A DNA stretch of 39,771 nt, taken from the NCBI GenBank assembly GCA_041859375.1, contig JBHEKP010000312.1, positions 1 to 39,771 of the forward strand, written 5' to 3'. Shown here piece after piece: positions 8,819 through 17,699 of this stretch. Numbering within the stretch: position 1 is the stretch's first letter; every line of letters starts with the position of its first letter. Below the pieces are notes generated by a model, which did not search any database, was not told the origin of the DNA, and saw only the letters and a list, made by a program, of their open reading frames with translations. This stretch comes from JBHEKP01 sp041859375. GTDB taxonomy: Bacteria > Hydrogenedentota > Hydrogenedentia > Hydrogenedentales > CAITNO01. The translations under genes and the position numbers were made by a program.

Positions 8819-9319
8819 ATGGAACCCAAATACGATCCCGAACTGGTGAAGCCCCTATGGGAACCGCTGGTAACGGTTGGTTTTGAGTCGATCACCACCG
8901 GGGAAGGCGTCCGTGAGGCCCTTGCAAGGCCCGGAACGCTGTTGTGCCTGATTAATTCAGTGTGCGGCTGCGCCGCACGCAACGCCCGCCCCGGCGCGGC
9001 GCTTTCCCTTCAAGGCACTCCGATACCGGACCACCTCATTACCGTGTTTGCCGGCATGGACCACGGGGCGGTGGCCGAGGCGCGCGCCGCGATGATTGGC
9101 GTGCCCCCGTCCTCCCCCAGTTTTGCGCTCTTTTCCAATGGAAAACTCGTTGACTCGGTTGGAAGGCATGAAATTGAAGGGATGACCGCGCTGGAGCTTG
9201 CCGGTCATCTGCGGACGCTTTACAACAGCCACTGCACCCGCACAGGCCCCTCGGTGCCCCCGGAGGTGTTTGACACGGTGGAGTTCGCCATGATGTGCAG
9301 TTCCTCGCTGCTTTCCTGA
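8819..9319 (+). CDS. BrxA/BrxB-family bacilliredoxin
   Basis: The 166-residue cytosolic protein has a thioredoxin-like fold of the YphP/YqiW family. Residues 46-60 (INSVCGCAARNARPG) carry the family's Cys-Gly-Cys active site, C49 and C51. In Bacillus, bacilliredoxins remove bacillithiol from S-thiolated proteins. Start: ATG at 8819 with AAAGGA seven bases upstream; the open frame extends further back to 8690 without family similarity. The known family ends near residue 140. Here an extra tail follows (about 140-166) with another cysteine at 160. The gene stands alone between two minus-strand blocks and converges with the GH99-like gene at a gap of seven bases. Whether this organism makes bacillithiol cannot be told from the window. 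Confidence 0.88.
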   Translation: MEPKYDPELVKPLWEPLVTVGFESITTGEGVREALARPGTLLCLINSVCGCAARNARPGAALSLQGTPIPDHLITVFAGMDHGAVAEARAAMIGVPPSSPSFALFSNGKLVDSVGRHEIEGMTALELAGHLRTLYNSHCTRTGPSVPPEVFDTVEFAMMCSSSLLS

Positions 9320-9326
9320 GGCGGCT

Positions 9327-10403
9327 TCATTTCACTCCAAAAACCGACCGTATGCCCTCCAGTTTCATGTGTTTGTCGCCGACTGTGGGGGCCACAATGC
9401 CGCCCTCGCCAAATTCATTCCACGCGTAAATGGTGAAAGCCATTACACCTCCCGGCAGTCCCAGTGCGGAACCTTTGGCGAGATCCTCCTTCATTCTTTC
9501 CAGCGACCCCGTCCATTCCGCCGCTGTTGGAAAGGCGAAACAGGCCCGCTTGTCAGGCCAGGGACGGGGATTCCAACCGGCGGCAAGGTATGGCAGGTAG
9601 GGAACAGCGTCGGAAGCATGCTTCGCCCGCCCCTCCACGGTGAAATTTTCCAAGTCGGCATAGGGGTAATCCTCCGCCTTTTGCTCCTTCTGGGGGAGGT
9701 CCATGTAGGTGGCGGTGAAATCAAAGATTTTGGCCGCCCAATGTTCCGCACCGATTGACTCATGGCCGCCAACACCGCAGCCGATGATCATCTCCCCCAG
9801 TCCCGCATCCCTTGCGGCGGCGCGCAAGCGCTCCAGTTTCTCTCCGGCATTCTCCGCGTCGTCACTGTTTTGCCTTAAAAAATAATGCCCCCCGTGCACC
9901 TTGAACACCAGCTTTCCGTCAACGCGGAGATAACTTGGATGACGGAAGCAACCAATCCAAAACCGGATGCAGTTTTCCCAGTCGGCATCGGTTGCCACTT
10001 CATAGGGTGGATGGTTGCAGAACTCCAGAAAGAACTTCATGCGTCCGTTTTCGGGTGAATTCATGAAGTCGAGCACGCCCCGCTCCAAATTCCTGGCGTT
10101 TGGCTCCCTTTCCCCCGTCTCGCCGTTGTAGTACCAGAGGATGGCAAAGAAATCCACACCATGCCCGGCGGCCGCCTTAATCTCCCGGTCCATTACGGCC
10201 TGGCTGTTGTATTCGCCCAGCAACGGCACCCGGCCGGGAAATTTGGGCCGCCAGTCCCCGCCGTCCGCACCGTGCCATTTGTTGGGCATGGCCTCCCACC
10301 AGCCGGCAAAATAGTTCACCCCCACCAGCACATCCCCGACGGCGGGGGGCGGCGGCGCGGTTTCCGTTGCGGCGAACATCGCGGCAAACAGTGCAATCAT
10401 CAT
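9327..10403 (-). CDS. GH99-like (endo-alpha-mannosidase/WbsX-like) secreted protein
   Basis: The 358-residue protein starts with a short hydrophobic segment (MMIALFAAMFAATETA) that may be a signal peptide. The body is a TIM barrel of the GH99/WbsX-like type: VGVNYFAGWW at 27-36 is the first strand, FFAILWYYNG at 85-94 follows, and AWNEFGEGG at 327-335 is the hallmark late motif with acidic residues at 330 and 333. Characterised GH99 enzymes cut internal alpha-mannosidic links, and related domains occur in bacterial glycan clusters. The start overlaps the stop of the preceding glycosidase-like gene as ATGA. It is the last gene of a nine-gene run. The exact activity is not assignable. Confidence 0.8.
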   Translation of the reverse strand: MMIALFAAMFAATETAPPPPAVGDVLVGVNYFAGWWEAMPNKWHGADGGDWRPKFPGRVPLLGEYNSQAVMDREIKAAAGHGVDFFAILWYYNGETGEREPNARNLERGVLDFMNSPENGRMKFFLEFCNHPPYEVATDADWENCIRFWIGCFRHPSYLRVDGKLVFKVHGGHYFLRQNSDDAENAGEKLERLRAAARDAGLGEMIIGCGVGGHESIGAEHWAAKIFDFTATYMDLPQKEQKAEDYPYADLENFTVEGRAKHASDAVPYLPYLAAGWNPRPWPDKRACFAFPTAAEWTGSLERMKEDLAKGSALGLPGGVMAFTIYAWNEFGEGGIVAPTVGDKHMKLEGIRSVFGVK

Positions 10404-11611
10404 GGTTTTTCGTCTTTCTCCCTTTCCTCAAACCAGCCGAGGGCTTCGGCGGCAACGGCCTCAGGGGGGCGGCGGCCGCCTTTGGACCAGTTGCGCATGT
10501 GACCCAGAAAATCCCGGTGGGTGTGGTAAACGGGCTGCCGTTTTCCCTTGTCGTCAACGAGCCAAAATCCGGCGGAACCGCCCGTTTCCCGGTCCACCTC
10601 ATTGTCATAGAGTTGCCAGTAAAGGATGAAAGGGCAGCCCCACTCCAATCCGGCGCGCATGACGGCCCGCGACGCGGCGTCCTGTTTTTCCGGAGAACCG
10701 CCGACCACACGCAGCGGAAACCCGTACTCCCCGATGAACACCCGCTTCCAGGGCCAGTCGGTCTCCTTTGCGGGCAGCTTTGACGCCACATGATCAAGGG
10801 CCGACTTAATCCTGTTCCGCATGGCGGGCAACCCCTCCGACAAATCCAGGGAGTCGTAGGAGGAATAGGAAACCAGGTCCACCGAGGTGGCGGGAAGCAC
10901 ATCGTTCGACACGCAGGACCGGCCCTGAATTCCCTTTTGCACCAGGTTCACCTCGGTGTACTGGTAAACCCAAACGTTGCTGTGCGGGGTGTCACGGCGC
11001 GCCGCGTCAACTGCGGACTGGCGCAGGTTAAGCCAGTCAATCATGCCGCGCACATCCGCCGGGTCCGGCTCGGCGTTGATGTCATAGCCCCCCAGCAGGG
11101 TCCAGTCACCCTCCCAGTGGCCCAGCAAAAAGGTTTTTCCCGAACCGTTGCAGGTTTCCAGCAGGTGGCGCACAAGACCGTAGATCTCGTCGTACTCCCG
11201 CTGTTTTTCAACCGCGGTCCATTCGTCCCGGCAGGACTTGGCATGGCCCAGCGGATAGGCCCATATGAGGTAATATTCGAAGGGCATTTCAAGCACGGCG
11301 CGGCAGGAGGGGTCAAGCAGGAAAAAATCACGGAGCGTTTTAATCCCTGGATTGTCCGGCAGCCCGTAACTGGCGAAGGCGTTGGCGTCGACCTCAAATT
11401 TGAGGATGTTGGAACCCATCGCCAGGATTTCACCCGCGCCCTCCTCAAGCCTGGTGCCGTTCCCAAAACCGTATCTTGGGGAAAACAACTGCGTGCCAAG
11501 CCGGTGGTTTTCCCCCAGGGGCGCACCCGAGGGGCCGGGGGTGGAGGAACAGCACGCCATGGCCAACGACAGGGCCGCCGCCGCCAGTCCCCGCATGAGC
11601 CGGCACGTCAC
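10400..11611 (-). CDS. Putative lipoprotein glycosidase (TIM barrel, GH5-like)
   Basis: The 403-residue product begins with a signal region ending in LAMAC at 16-20, so C20 could be lipidated, although the -3 position is not ideal. The remainder looks like a clan-A TIM-barrel glycosidase: GHWEGDW near 164-170 could hold the acid/base residue E167, and FIGEYGFP at 292-299 resembles the strand-7 nucleophile motif (E295) of such enzymes. YWQLYDNE follows, as is common before the last strand. I cannot place it in a numbered family. It overlaps both neighbours by four bases (ATGA), linking it to the carboxypeptidase upstream and the GH99-like gene downstream. It probably acts at the membrane or in the periplasm on saccharides. 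Confidence 0.62.
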   Translation of the reverse strand: MTCRLMRGLAAAALSLAMACCSSTPGPSGAPLGENHRLGTQLFSPRYGFGNGTRLEEGAGEILAMGSNILKFEVDANAFASYGLPDNPGIKTLRDFFLLDPSCRAVLEMPFEYYLIWAYPLGHAKSCRDEWTAVEKQREYDEIYGLVRHLLETCNGSGKTFLLGHWEGDWTLLGGYDINAEPDPADVRGMIDWLNLRQSAVDAARRDTPHSNVWVYQYTEVNLVQKGIQGRSCVSNDVLPATSVDLVSYSSYDSLDLSEGLPAMRNRIKSALDHVASKLPAKETDWPWKRVFIGEYGFPLRVVGGSPEKQDAASRAVMRAGLEWGCPFILYWQLYDNEVDRETGGSAGFWLVDDKGKRQPVYHTHRDFLGHMRNWSKGGRRPPEAVAAEALGWFEEREKDEKP

Positions 11612-12747
11612 AGCCTCAGCCTCTCACGGGTGCGCTGCCAGAAGGTCTTGGGCGCAACGGAGGCGTCCGCAACCAGCGGCGTCTCGCCGAAGACTGTGTC
11701 CCCCAGCACCAGCTTCACGGAACCAACCTCCGCGCCCGCGGCCACCGGCGCCTGGATGTTTGTGGGCGCGGTGATGACAAGCTGGAGTTTTTTGACGTCC
11801 TCATTCCTGACGACCGCCTGAAGCGCGCCCCGGGAGAGGAGGGAAACCTGCGGTGTGACACCGTTTGGCACGGGCACCGGCTTGCCAATGACCGCATTCG
11901 CGGCCACCGGCTGGACACGCCTGACCATTTTGAAGCATTTCTCGAGCACCTCGCTGGTGCGCTCGAAACGCCCCCGCTTGGTGTCCCCCATGACCACGGC
12001 CACAAGCCGCACCCCCCCGCGCTCCGCCGTGGCGGTGATGCAGAAGCCGGCCGCACGGATGTAGCCGGTCTTGATGCCGTCACAGCCCGGCAGGGTTTCA
12101 AGCAGCTTGTTGGTGCTCTGCTTGGTGCCGTCACTCGCGCGGAAGGTCAGGGTGGGTGTGCGCGTCCACTCCAGAATCTTCGGATGCTTGACGCATTCCC
12201 GGCCAAGCAGCGCCATGTCCCGCGCCGATGTGAGGTCGAATTCCTGGCCTTTCCCGGGGGGCAGCCCGTGCACGGAGTTGAACACGGAACTGCCCATTCC
12301 AAGCGTTTTCGCCCGCGCGTTCATGGCCTTCAGGTACTCCGCCGAACTTCCCCAGAGCCCCTCGGCCACCGCCATCGCGGCGTCGTTGGCGGAGGCCACC
12401 GCCACCGCGGTCATCAGCACCTCCAGGGGATGGGTGTCCCCGGTGCGCACATAGACCTGTGTGCCGCCCATTCCCTCGGCGTTGCGCGATATCTGGATGG
12501 GCTTGTCATAGGCCCATCGTCCCGCAATGGCACCCTCGTCCACCATCAGCATGAGCATCATTTTCACCATGCTGGCGGGGGGGCGCTGGAGGTCGGCGTT
12601 TTCCTCCATGAGCACCATGCCGCTTTCGGCCTCCACGCAAAACACGCTCTGGGGAAGCGCCGCATAGTGCTCCGCCGTGCCGGGGGCGGGGGGGGCGGGC
12701 GCGGCGGACACCGCAAGAACCAGGGGAAGGGCAAAACTCAAAAACAT
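11608..12747 (-). CDS. D-alanyl-D-alanine carboxypeptidase (penicillin-binding protein, S11)
   Basis: This exported 379-residue serine peptidase trims the terminal D-Ala of peptidoglycan stem peptides. A signal peptide (MFLSFALPLVLAVSAAPA) leads into the three penicillin-binding motifs in order: SMVK at 59-62 with the nucleophile S59, SAN at 119-121 and KTG at 226-228. The last 100 residues match the small beta domain of PBP5-type enzymes and end in FWQRTRERLRL, a short basic tail that may act as an amphipathic membrane anchor. Start: ATG at 12747 with GGAG five bases upstream; a GTG two codons earlier is equally spaced from another GGAG. It is preceded by the hybrid kinase at a 40-base gap. 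Confidence 0.93.
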   Translation of the reverse strand: MFLSFALPLVLAVSAAPAPPAPGTAEHYAALPQSVFCVEAESGMVLMEENADLQRPPASMVKMMLMLMVDEGAIAGRWAYDKPIQISRNAEGMGGTQVYVRTGDTHPLEVLMTAVAVASANDAAMAVAEGLWGSSAEYLKAMNARAKTLGMGSSVFNSVHGLPPGKGQEFDLTSARDMALLGRECVKHPKILEWTRTPTLTFRASDGTKQSTNKLLETLPGCDGIKTGYIRAAGFCITATAERGGVRLVAVVMGDTKRGRFERTSEVLEKCFKMVRRVQPVAANAVIGKPVPVPNGVTPQVSLLSRGALQAVVRNEDVKKLQLVITAPTNIQAPVAAGAEVGSVKLVLGDTVFGETPLVADASVAPKTFWQRTRERLRL

Positions 12748-12787
12748 ACTCACTCCATCTCCAGGGCAATACCTAACTTGCGGCCCG

Positions 12788-15562
12788 TCATTTGGGCACA
12801 GACAACAAATTTATCATTTCATTGATGCTGAAGGGCTTGCGAAGCACACCGGCCACATCGAGTCCCGCGCGCTCCCGCGCGTCATCGTGGCCGGTCATCA
12901 CAAAAAGGGGCGCCTCCGCAAGCGCCTCATGGGATCTAATCTCCCCCATCATCTCCCGAACCCGCCCGCCGGGCGCGTCGCCGTCCAAAAACACAGCATC
13001 GGGCGACACGGTCTGGGCCATGTCCACGGCCTCACCCGGCGTCCGGAGGCAAAAACAACCGATGTCGCGGTATTTAAGCGCCATGGAAACCCATTCGAGC
13101 AGGCCAGGATCCGAGTCAATGACAAAGACGTAGCGCCGCGAACTTTCCTGCGCGGGCTCCACCAGATCCCGCGACGGCACCCGGTCCGACTCGTAGCAGA
13201 ACCAGCGCAGCGTGTCGAGCAGGGTGAGGACAGGAAACGGCTTGACCAGGAATTCGGCGTTCTCCCACTGGGCGCGGGCCTGGCGGAGCGACTCCTCGCT
13301 TTCCATGGTCAGCACCACCACAGGCACCGCCTGGGTTTCCGGATTCTGACGCAGCAGGCGCAGCGTTGAAACCCCGAGCACGTCCGAGGAACACTCGTTG
13401 ACGATGATCAGTTTTGGCGCGAATTCCACCGCCTTGCGCACCGCCTGGTAGCCGCCGGGCGTCCATGCGGCCTCCTCAACCGCTCCGTCGAGCACCTGCC
13501 GCAGGCCGTCGGCGAATTCCTGCCGCTCAGAGGCGACCAGCACTTTAAGGCCGGACAGCCCCTCCAGTTGTTCGGGGGCGAACCCGGAGATAATGCCCAT
13601 GTTCGGGAAATGGACCATGAATTCCGTGCCCTGGCCAAGGGCGCTCCTCACCAGGATTGTCCCGCCATGGGATTCCACGATGTTCTTCGCGATGGACAAA
13701 CCGATGCCGGTGCCCTCGTACTGGCGGGTCTTGGAACTGTCCACCTGGAAAAAGCGGTCAAATATCTTCTGGTGAAACGCCGGATCAATGCCAATTCCCG
13801 AATCCGACACCACAAAATTGAACCCGTTTTCAACGTTTTCGGCGCGCACGCCGATGCGGCCGCCCCGGGGGGTGAATTTCACCGCGTTGTTCAGCAGGAT
13901 TCCCAGCACCTGCGCGGTTTTGTCACGGTCCCCCCAGACAAATTCCGGCGCAGAACCGAAGTCCACCGCCACCTCGATGCCTTTTTCGATGGTGTCCGGG
14001 TGGATTGCCGCCACAGCCTCGCCCGCAAGGGTGGCGGGGCGGTAAAGGTTGTACACGAGCTGAATGCCCCTGATTTGGATGCGGCTGAACTCAATCATCT
14101 CGTTGATGAGCCCGAGCAGGCGCTCCACATTGCGGTCCATGACTTTCACGGCGGCGGCCTGCGGCTCCGAAAGCGCCCCAAGCGAGCCCCCCGCCAGCAG
14201 TTCCACATAGCCCTGGATGGTGCTCAACGGTGTGCGCAGCTCATGGCTCACATTGGACAGGAATCCGTCCTTGGCGCGGTCGTGGAGGCGGAGTTCCTCG
14301 TTGGCGCGCTCAAGCTCGCGGGCCCGCGCGGCGAGTTTCTGCTCCATCTTTTTGATGTCGGCAATGCCCGTGACCACCAGCGAATAGCCGCGCACCTTCC
14401 GGTCCCCCTCCACGAGGTAGGTCGCGGCGACCACGGTCGGCACCTGCTTGCCGTCGGCGTTGAGGAACTCAATTTCCCGGCGGCGGCCCCGTTCGCTTCC
14501 GCCCGCCGCGGTGGCCAGCAGGTTTAACAGCCCCGAGCGGCTCCCGTCCGGCACAAACTCAAAGATGTCCCGGCCGTTCAGGCTGTCCTCCGGCACCCTG
14601 AGCAGCTGGGCCATGCGCGCGTTGAAAAAGCGGATTTTATTGGCGTAGTCCAGGATGAGGAACCCCTCGTTCATGGAAAGCAGCAGGTCGCGGAACCTTT
14701 CCTGGGAGGCCTCCAGAAGCTGGGTCTTCTCCTCCACCATGCGCTGAAGCACCACCGCGTTCTGCTCGACGCGCCGCCGCAGCATCACCTCCTCGGTGAT
14801 GTCGCGCACCGTGGCGATGGTCGCCGTGTGCCGCTGCTGACGGTTGAACACGGGCGCGCCGTTGAAGTGCACCACCTTTTCCGCGTCCCCCACGCGCACG
14901 GTGATTTCATATTCCGACGCCACCCCGAGCTGCCGGTTTTTGAGGTGTTCCAGGATGGGGGCCATGTCGAAGCGCTGCGCCAGGGCGCGGGCGTTGCGCC
15001 CCACCACGTCCCCGCGGGCCACGCCGAACATTTCAAGGAACTTGTTGTTCACCAGCAGGATGTCGCCCTCGGCCGTGCTCAGCACGAATCCCTCGGAAAT
15101 GTGCTCGGCCAGCAGCATGAAGCGCTCGGCGTACTCCTCCACGTCCTCGCCGGTCCGCACCATGCTGAAAAGGACCACGAAGAGCCCCAAAAACAGGCTG
15201 CCCAGGCCGATGATGCGGGAAAGGGTGTTGATGGACTCGTTGTATTCAAAAAACTGCGAAACCAGGGTGTTTGTCAGGCCGGTCACGGTGGATGCCGCGC
15301 CAAGCACCAGCATGAGCACCGCGGAGAGCATGACCACCCGCTCCAGACGGCTGGTGCGGTAGCGCGCGATGAGGTTGCCCGCCGCATACAGGGGAAGCGC
15401 CACCGAGACAAAGAGCGTCACCGACCGCCAGAGAATGCTTTGAAACTGGCTGGAAAACACCACGCCGCCGAGCCCGATGAGCACCGGAATGATGTAGAAG
15501 GTCAGCCGCCGCTGCATTTCGGCGCGGCGGCCGATTTTCAGTCTGCTGTACGGTTCTTTCAT
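12788..15562 (-). CDS. Membrane hybrid sensor histidine kinase with two PAS and two receiver domains
   Basis: The 924-residue protein has about four membrane segments in residues 21-134. PAS domains lie at about 145-260 and 285-405 (first linker ending TVRDITEE), followed by a short coiled coil (405-430), a HisKA domain with the phospho-acceptor H440 in SHELRTP, and an ATPase domain (N box LLNNAVKFT 557-565, G1 DSGIGID 587-593, F box 601-606, G2 GTGIGLS 617-623). Two receivers follow. The first (about 671-788) has Asn722 where the phosphorylated Asp should be and no acidic pair after the first strand, so it is degenerate, though it keeps K774. The second (about 810-923) is canonical: D816, D818, D860, T890 and K909. 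No separate response regulator or DNA-binding domain is nearby. GGAG lies just before the ATG. Confidence 0.95.
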   Translation of the reverse strand: MKEPYSRLKIGRRAEMQRRLTFYIIPVLIGLGGVVFSSQFQSILWRSVTLFVSVALPLYAAGNLIARYRTSRLERVVMLSAVLMLVLGAASTVTGLTNTLVSQFFEYNESINTLSRIIGLGSLFLGLFVVLFSMVRTGEDVEEYAERFMLLAEHISEGFVLSTAEGDILLVNNKFLEMFGVARGDVVGRNARALAQRFDMAPILEHLKNRQLGVASEYEITVRVGDAEKVVHFNGAPVFNRQQRHTATIATVRDITEEVMLRRRVEQNAVVLQRMVEEKTQLLEASQERFRDLLLSMNEGFLILDYANKIRFFNARMAQLLRVPEDSLNGRDIFEFVPDGSRSGLLNLLATAAGGSERGRRREIEFLNADGKQVPTVVAATYLVEGDRKVRGYSLVVTGIADIKKMEQKLAARARELERANEELRLHDRAKDGFLSNVSHELRTPLSTIQGYVELLAGGSLGALSEPQAAAVKVMDRNVERLLGLINEMIEFSRIQIRGIQLVYNLYRPATLAGEAVAAIHPDTIEKGIEVAVDFGSAPEFVWGDRDKTAQVLGILLNNAVKFTPRGGRIGVRAENVENGFNFVVSDSGIGIDPAFHQKIFDRFFQVDSSKTRQYEGTGIGLSIAKNIVESHGGTILVRSALGQGTEFMVHFPNMGIISGFAPEQLEGLSGLKVLVASERQEFADGLRQVLDGAVEEAAWTPGGYQAVRKAVEFAPKLIIVNECSSDVLGVSTLRLLRQNPETQAVPVVVLTMESEESLRQARAQWENAEFLVKPFPVLTLLDTLRWFCYESDRVPSRDLVEPAQESSRRYVFVIDSDPGLLEWVSMALKYRDIGCFCLRTPGEAVDMAQTVSPDAVFLDGDAPGGRVREMMGEIRSHEALAEAPLFVMTGHDDARERAGLDVAGVLRKPFSINEMINLLSVPK

Positions 15563-15615
15563 TTGACTCCGCCGTCTGCGGCATGCGGCGCCCGCGCGCC
15601 GCGGCCCCCGTGTTC

Positions 15616-16104
15616 TCAGGCGTGGCCGGACTCGTCCCCTGACCGGCGTTTCCTGATTGCGTCGCCCGCCAGTTCGTCACACCGCTCATTATAGCCGTTT
15701 CCGGCATGCCCCCTCACCCACCGCCATTCCACCGTGTGGCGCTGGATAAGCCCGTCCAGTATGCGCCACAAATCCTCGTTTTTCACCTCACCGTTCCGGC
15801 CCCGCTTCCAGTTGCGGCGTTTCCAGTTCGGCATCCACTCGGTGACGCCTTTTTTCAGGTATTCCGAATCCGTGTGCAGCACCACGGAGCAGGGCCGTTT
15901 CAGCGCGCGGAGCGCCTCAATTGCCGCGGTCATTTCCATGCGGTTGTTGGTGGTGTCCGGCGCGCTGCCCGAAAGTTCCTTGTAATGGCCGCCAAACATG
16001 AGCACCGCGCCCCATCCGCCCGTGCCCGGGTTGGGGTCGCAGCCGCCGTCGGTGTAGACGATCACCGTCCCGTCCCTTGCGGAGTCTCCCGGGGGATTCG
16101 TCAT
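15616..16104 (-). CDS. rnhA: Ribonuclease HI
   Basis: This 162-residue cytosolic nuclease cuts the RNA strand of RNA-DNA hybrids. All four catalytic acids are visible: D19 in YTDGGCDPNPG, E57 in NNRMEMTAA, D79 in HTDSEYL and D143 in NERCDELA, together with the flexible-loop His133 (RGHAGN). The basic handle WKRRNWKRGRNG (94-105), typical of E. coli-type enzymes, is present. The length is close to the usual 155. The start overlaps the stop of the ankyrin gene as ATGA. Its position between transport and kinase genes looks like simple operon packing. Confidence 0.97.
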   Translation of the reverse strand: MTNPPGDSARDGTVIVYTDGGCDPNPGTGGWGAVLMFGGHYKELSGSAPDTTNNRMEMTAAIEALRALKRPCSVVLHTDSEYLKKGVTEWMPNWKRRNWKRGRNGEVKNEDLWRILDGLIQRHTVEWRWVRGHAGNGYNERCDELAGDAIRKRRSGDESGHA

Positions 16105-16652
16105 CGCCGCGCCGCAAGACGGTCAAGGTGGTCCGCCGCCTTCCCCTGCCGGTAATGCCGCGCAAGCTCCGCCGGGGTGCGTCCGTCCCGGTTGCGGGCG
16201 TCAAGCGGCGCGCCATGGGCGACGAGTCCGGCCATCACGCCGCCCTGGCCGAAAACGGCGGCGGTGTGCGCCGGGGTGTCCCCGAAATGATCCCTGGCCG
16301 CCGCATTCGCGCCATGCTCCAGCAGCCATTGCGACTCGGCGCTCCGGCCGAGCATTGCCGCGACATGCAGGGGGGTCATTCCCGTCACGTCTCCGGCGTT
16401 CACATCCGCGCCCTTTTCCACCAGCAGGGCCATCGCCTCCGCGTTCCGCCCGTTCACGGCGGCATGAAGCGGCGTCTTGCCCTTGCGGTCCCTGTCGTCA
16501 ACCGCCGCGGGACGCTTTTCCAGCAGCGCCGCCAGGCCGGTATTGTCGTGGCGCGCCGCCAGATCATGCGGACTGGGCGCGCACCCCGCCGCCAGCGGCA
16601 GGCAGGACAGGCAAAGCATTCCAAAAATGAATTTGCGCGAAGTCGCTTTCAC
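16101..16652 (-). CDS. Ankyrin-repeat lipoprotein
   Basis: I start this gene at the GTG at 16652, five bases after the upstream stop, because it gives a textbook lipoprotein signal: VKATSRK, a hydrophobic core and LAAGC with C24 as the lipidated residue. The frame extends upstream to 16772, but that part lies inside the binding-protein gene and lacks signal-peptide character. The mature 160 residues are ankyrin repeats with TPLHAA, TPLHVAA and TPAHTAA cores and a partial repeat at each end (about five in all), so this is a protein-protein interaction surface facing the periplasm. The partner is unknown. It lies between the sugar-binding protein and RNase HI genes. Confidence 0.85.
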   Translation of the reverse strand: MKATSRKFIFGMLCLSCLPLAAGCAPSPHDLAARHDNTGLAALLEKRPAAVDDRDRKGKTPLHAAVNGRNAEAMALLVEKGADVNAGDVTGMTPLHVAAMLGRSAESQWLLEHGANAAARDHFGDTPAHTAAVFGQGGVMAGLVAHGAPLDARNRDGRTPAELARHYRQGKAADHLDRLAARR

Positions 16653-16656
16653 CCAA

Positions 16657-17670
16657 TCAGGATCCCGGTGTTGCCGGGGCGGCTCCGGCCTCAAGCCATT
16701 CCCCGCCCGCCGCCAAATTTTCCCTGGTGAAATAACGCGACTTGAGGGTGAGCTCCTTCGGAACCTGTTCACCCTTCAGGATTTTCAGCGCATGCTCAAC
16801 CGCCTCCTTGCCGCCTGTGGGATACTCGAAGGAAACGCTCAAGATACCCTGCTCCACATAGGCACGGCCCTCGTGGGGAAGGCCGTCTATGCCGACAAAC
16901 TTGATGTCCTTCTCGCGGCCCGCGGCCTTGGCGGCAATGTACGCGCCATAGGCGCCCGGATCGTTGTGGCCGTACACCAAATCAATCTGCGGGAACCGCG
17001 CCAGCGCCGACTCCATCTCCCGCTGCGCGTCGGGCTGGAGCCATTTCATGTCCGCCGAAAAGATAATTTCTACGCCCGGCGCGCCGCCAAGCCCCTTGAT
17101 GAACCCGTCATGGCGGTCCCGCCCCGGGATGCTGGTCTGCAGGCCCATCAGTTCCACCACCCTGCCGCCGCCCGCCAGGTTCCCGGCCACCCATTTTCCC
17201 GCCGCCTCGCCAATCAGCTTGTTGTTTGCGCCGATAAACATGGTGAAGTCCGAACCCAGCAGCGCGCGGTCAAGCACGATGACGGGGATGCCCTTTTTGT
17301 AGGCCTCCGCCACCGGTCCCGTGAGGGGCGCGGCCTCCAGCGGGCTGATGATGAGCAGGTCCACGCCTTGGCTGATGAATTCGCGCACATGGTTTTGCTG
17401 CACCGTGGTGTCGTTCTGCGCGTCCTTGAACACCATTTTTATCTCGGGCCGCGCTTTTGCGGCCTCCTCAATGTCCTTGTTCATCTGCACGCGCCAGGGC
17501 TCGCCCAGGTTGCACTGGCTCATGCCCACCACCCATGAGGTCTTGGCGGCGGCGGGGGCGGCGTCTTTCGATCCCGGCGGCGGGGGTGCGGCGGACTTGT
17601 CCTGGGAGCAGGCCTGCGCAAGCGCAAACACGGCCAGGCACGCGGTGAAAGCAAGCAAACGGTTCCTCAT
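16657..17670 (-). CDS. Sugar ABC transporter substrate-binding lipoprotein
   Basis: The 337-residue protein is a periplasmic-binding-protein-like (type I, ribose/galactose class) receptor. Start: ATG at 17670 with GGAGGAGG six bases upstream; an upstream in-frame ATG at 17703 has no such site. The signal peptide runs to LAQAC, where C21 may be lipidated, and is followed by a Pro/Ala linker. Landmarks of the family are WVVGMSQCNLGEPWR near the first strand, LLIISPLEAAPL, IPVIVLDR and KFVGIDGLP. These place it with YtfQ/RbsB-like simple-sugar receptors. It is encoded with its ATPase and permease, 30 bases after the permease gene. The particular sugar cannot be read from the sequence. Confidence 0.92.
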   Translation of the reverse strand: MRNRLLAFTACLAVFALAQACSQDKSAAPPPPGSKDAAPAAAKTSWVVGMSQCNLGEPWRVQMNKDIEEAAKARPEIKMVFKDAQNDTTVQQNHVREFISQGVDLLIISPLEAAPLTGPVAEAYKKGIPVIVLDRALLGSDFTMFIGANNKLIGEAAGKWVAGNLAGGGRVVELMGLQTSIPGRDRHDGFIKGLGGAPGVEIIFSADMKWLQPDAQREMESALARFPQIDLVYGHNDPGAYGAYIAAKAAGREKDIKFVGIDGLPHEGRAYVEQGILSVSFEYPTGGKEAVEHALKILKGEQVPKELTLKSRYFTRENLAAGGEWLEAGAAPATPGS

Positions 17671-17699
17671 GGCCAACCTCCTCCGGCCCCGCGCCGGTG

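Noticed and set aside
15563..15615. GC hairpin between rnhA and the kinase gene as a terminator
   Set aside because: The 6-bp GCGGCG/CGCCGC stem has no T run on the transcribed strand, and the genes look co-transcribed.
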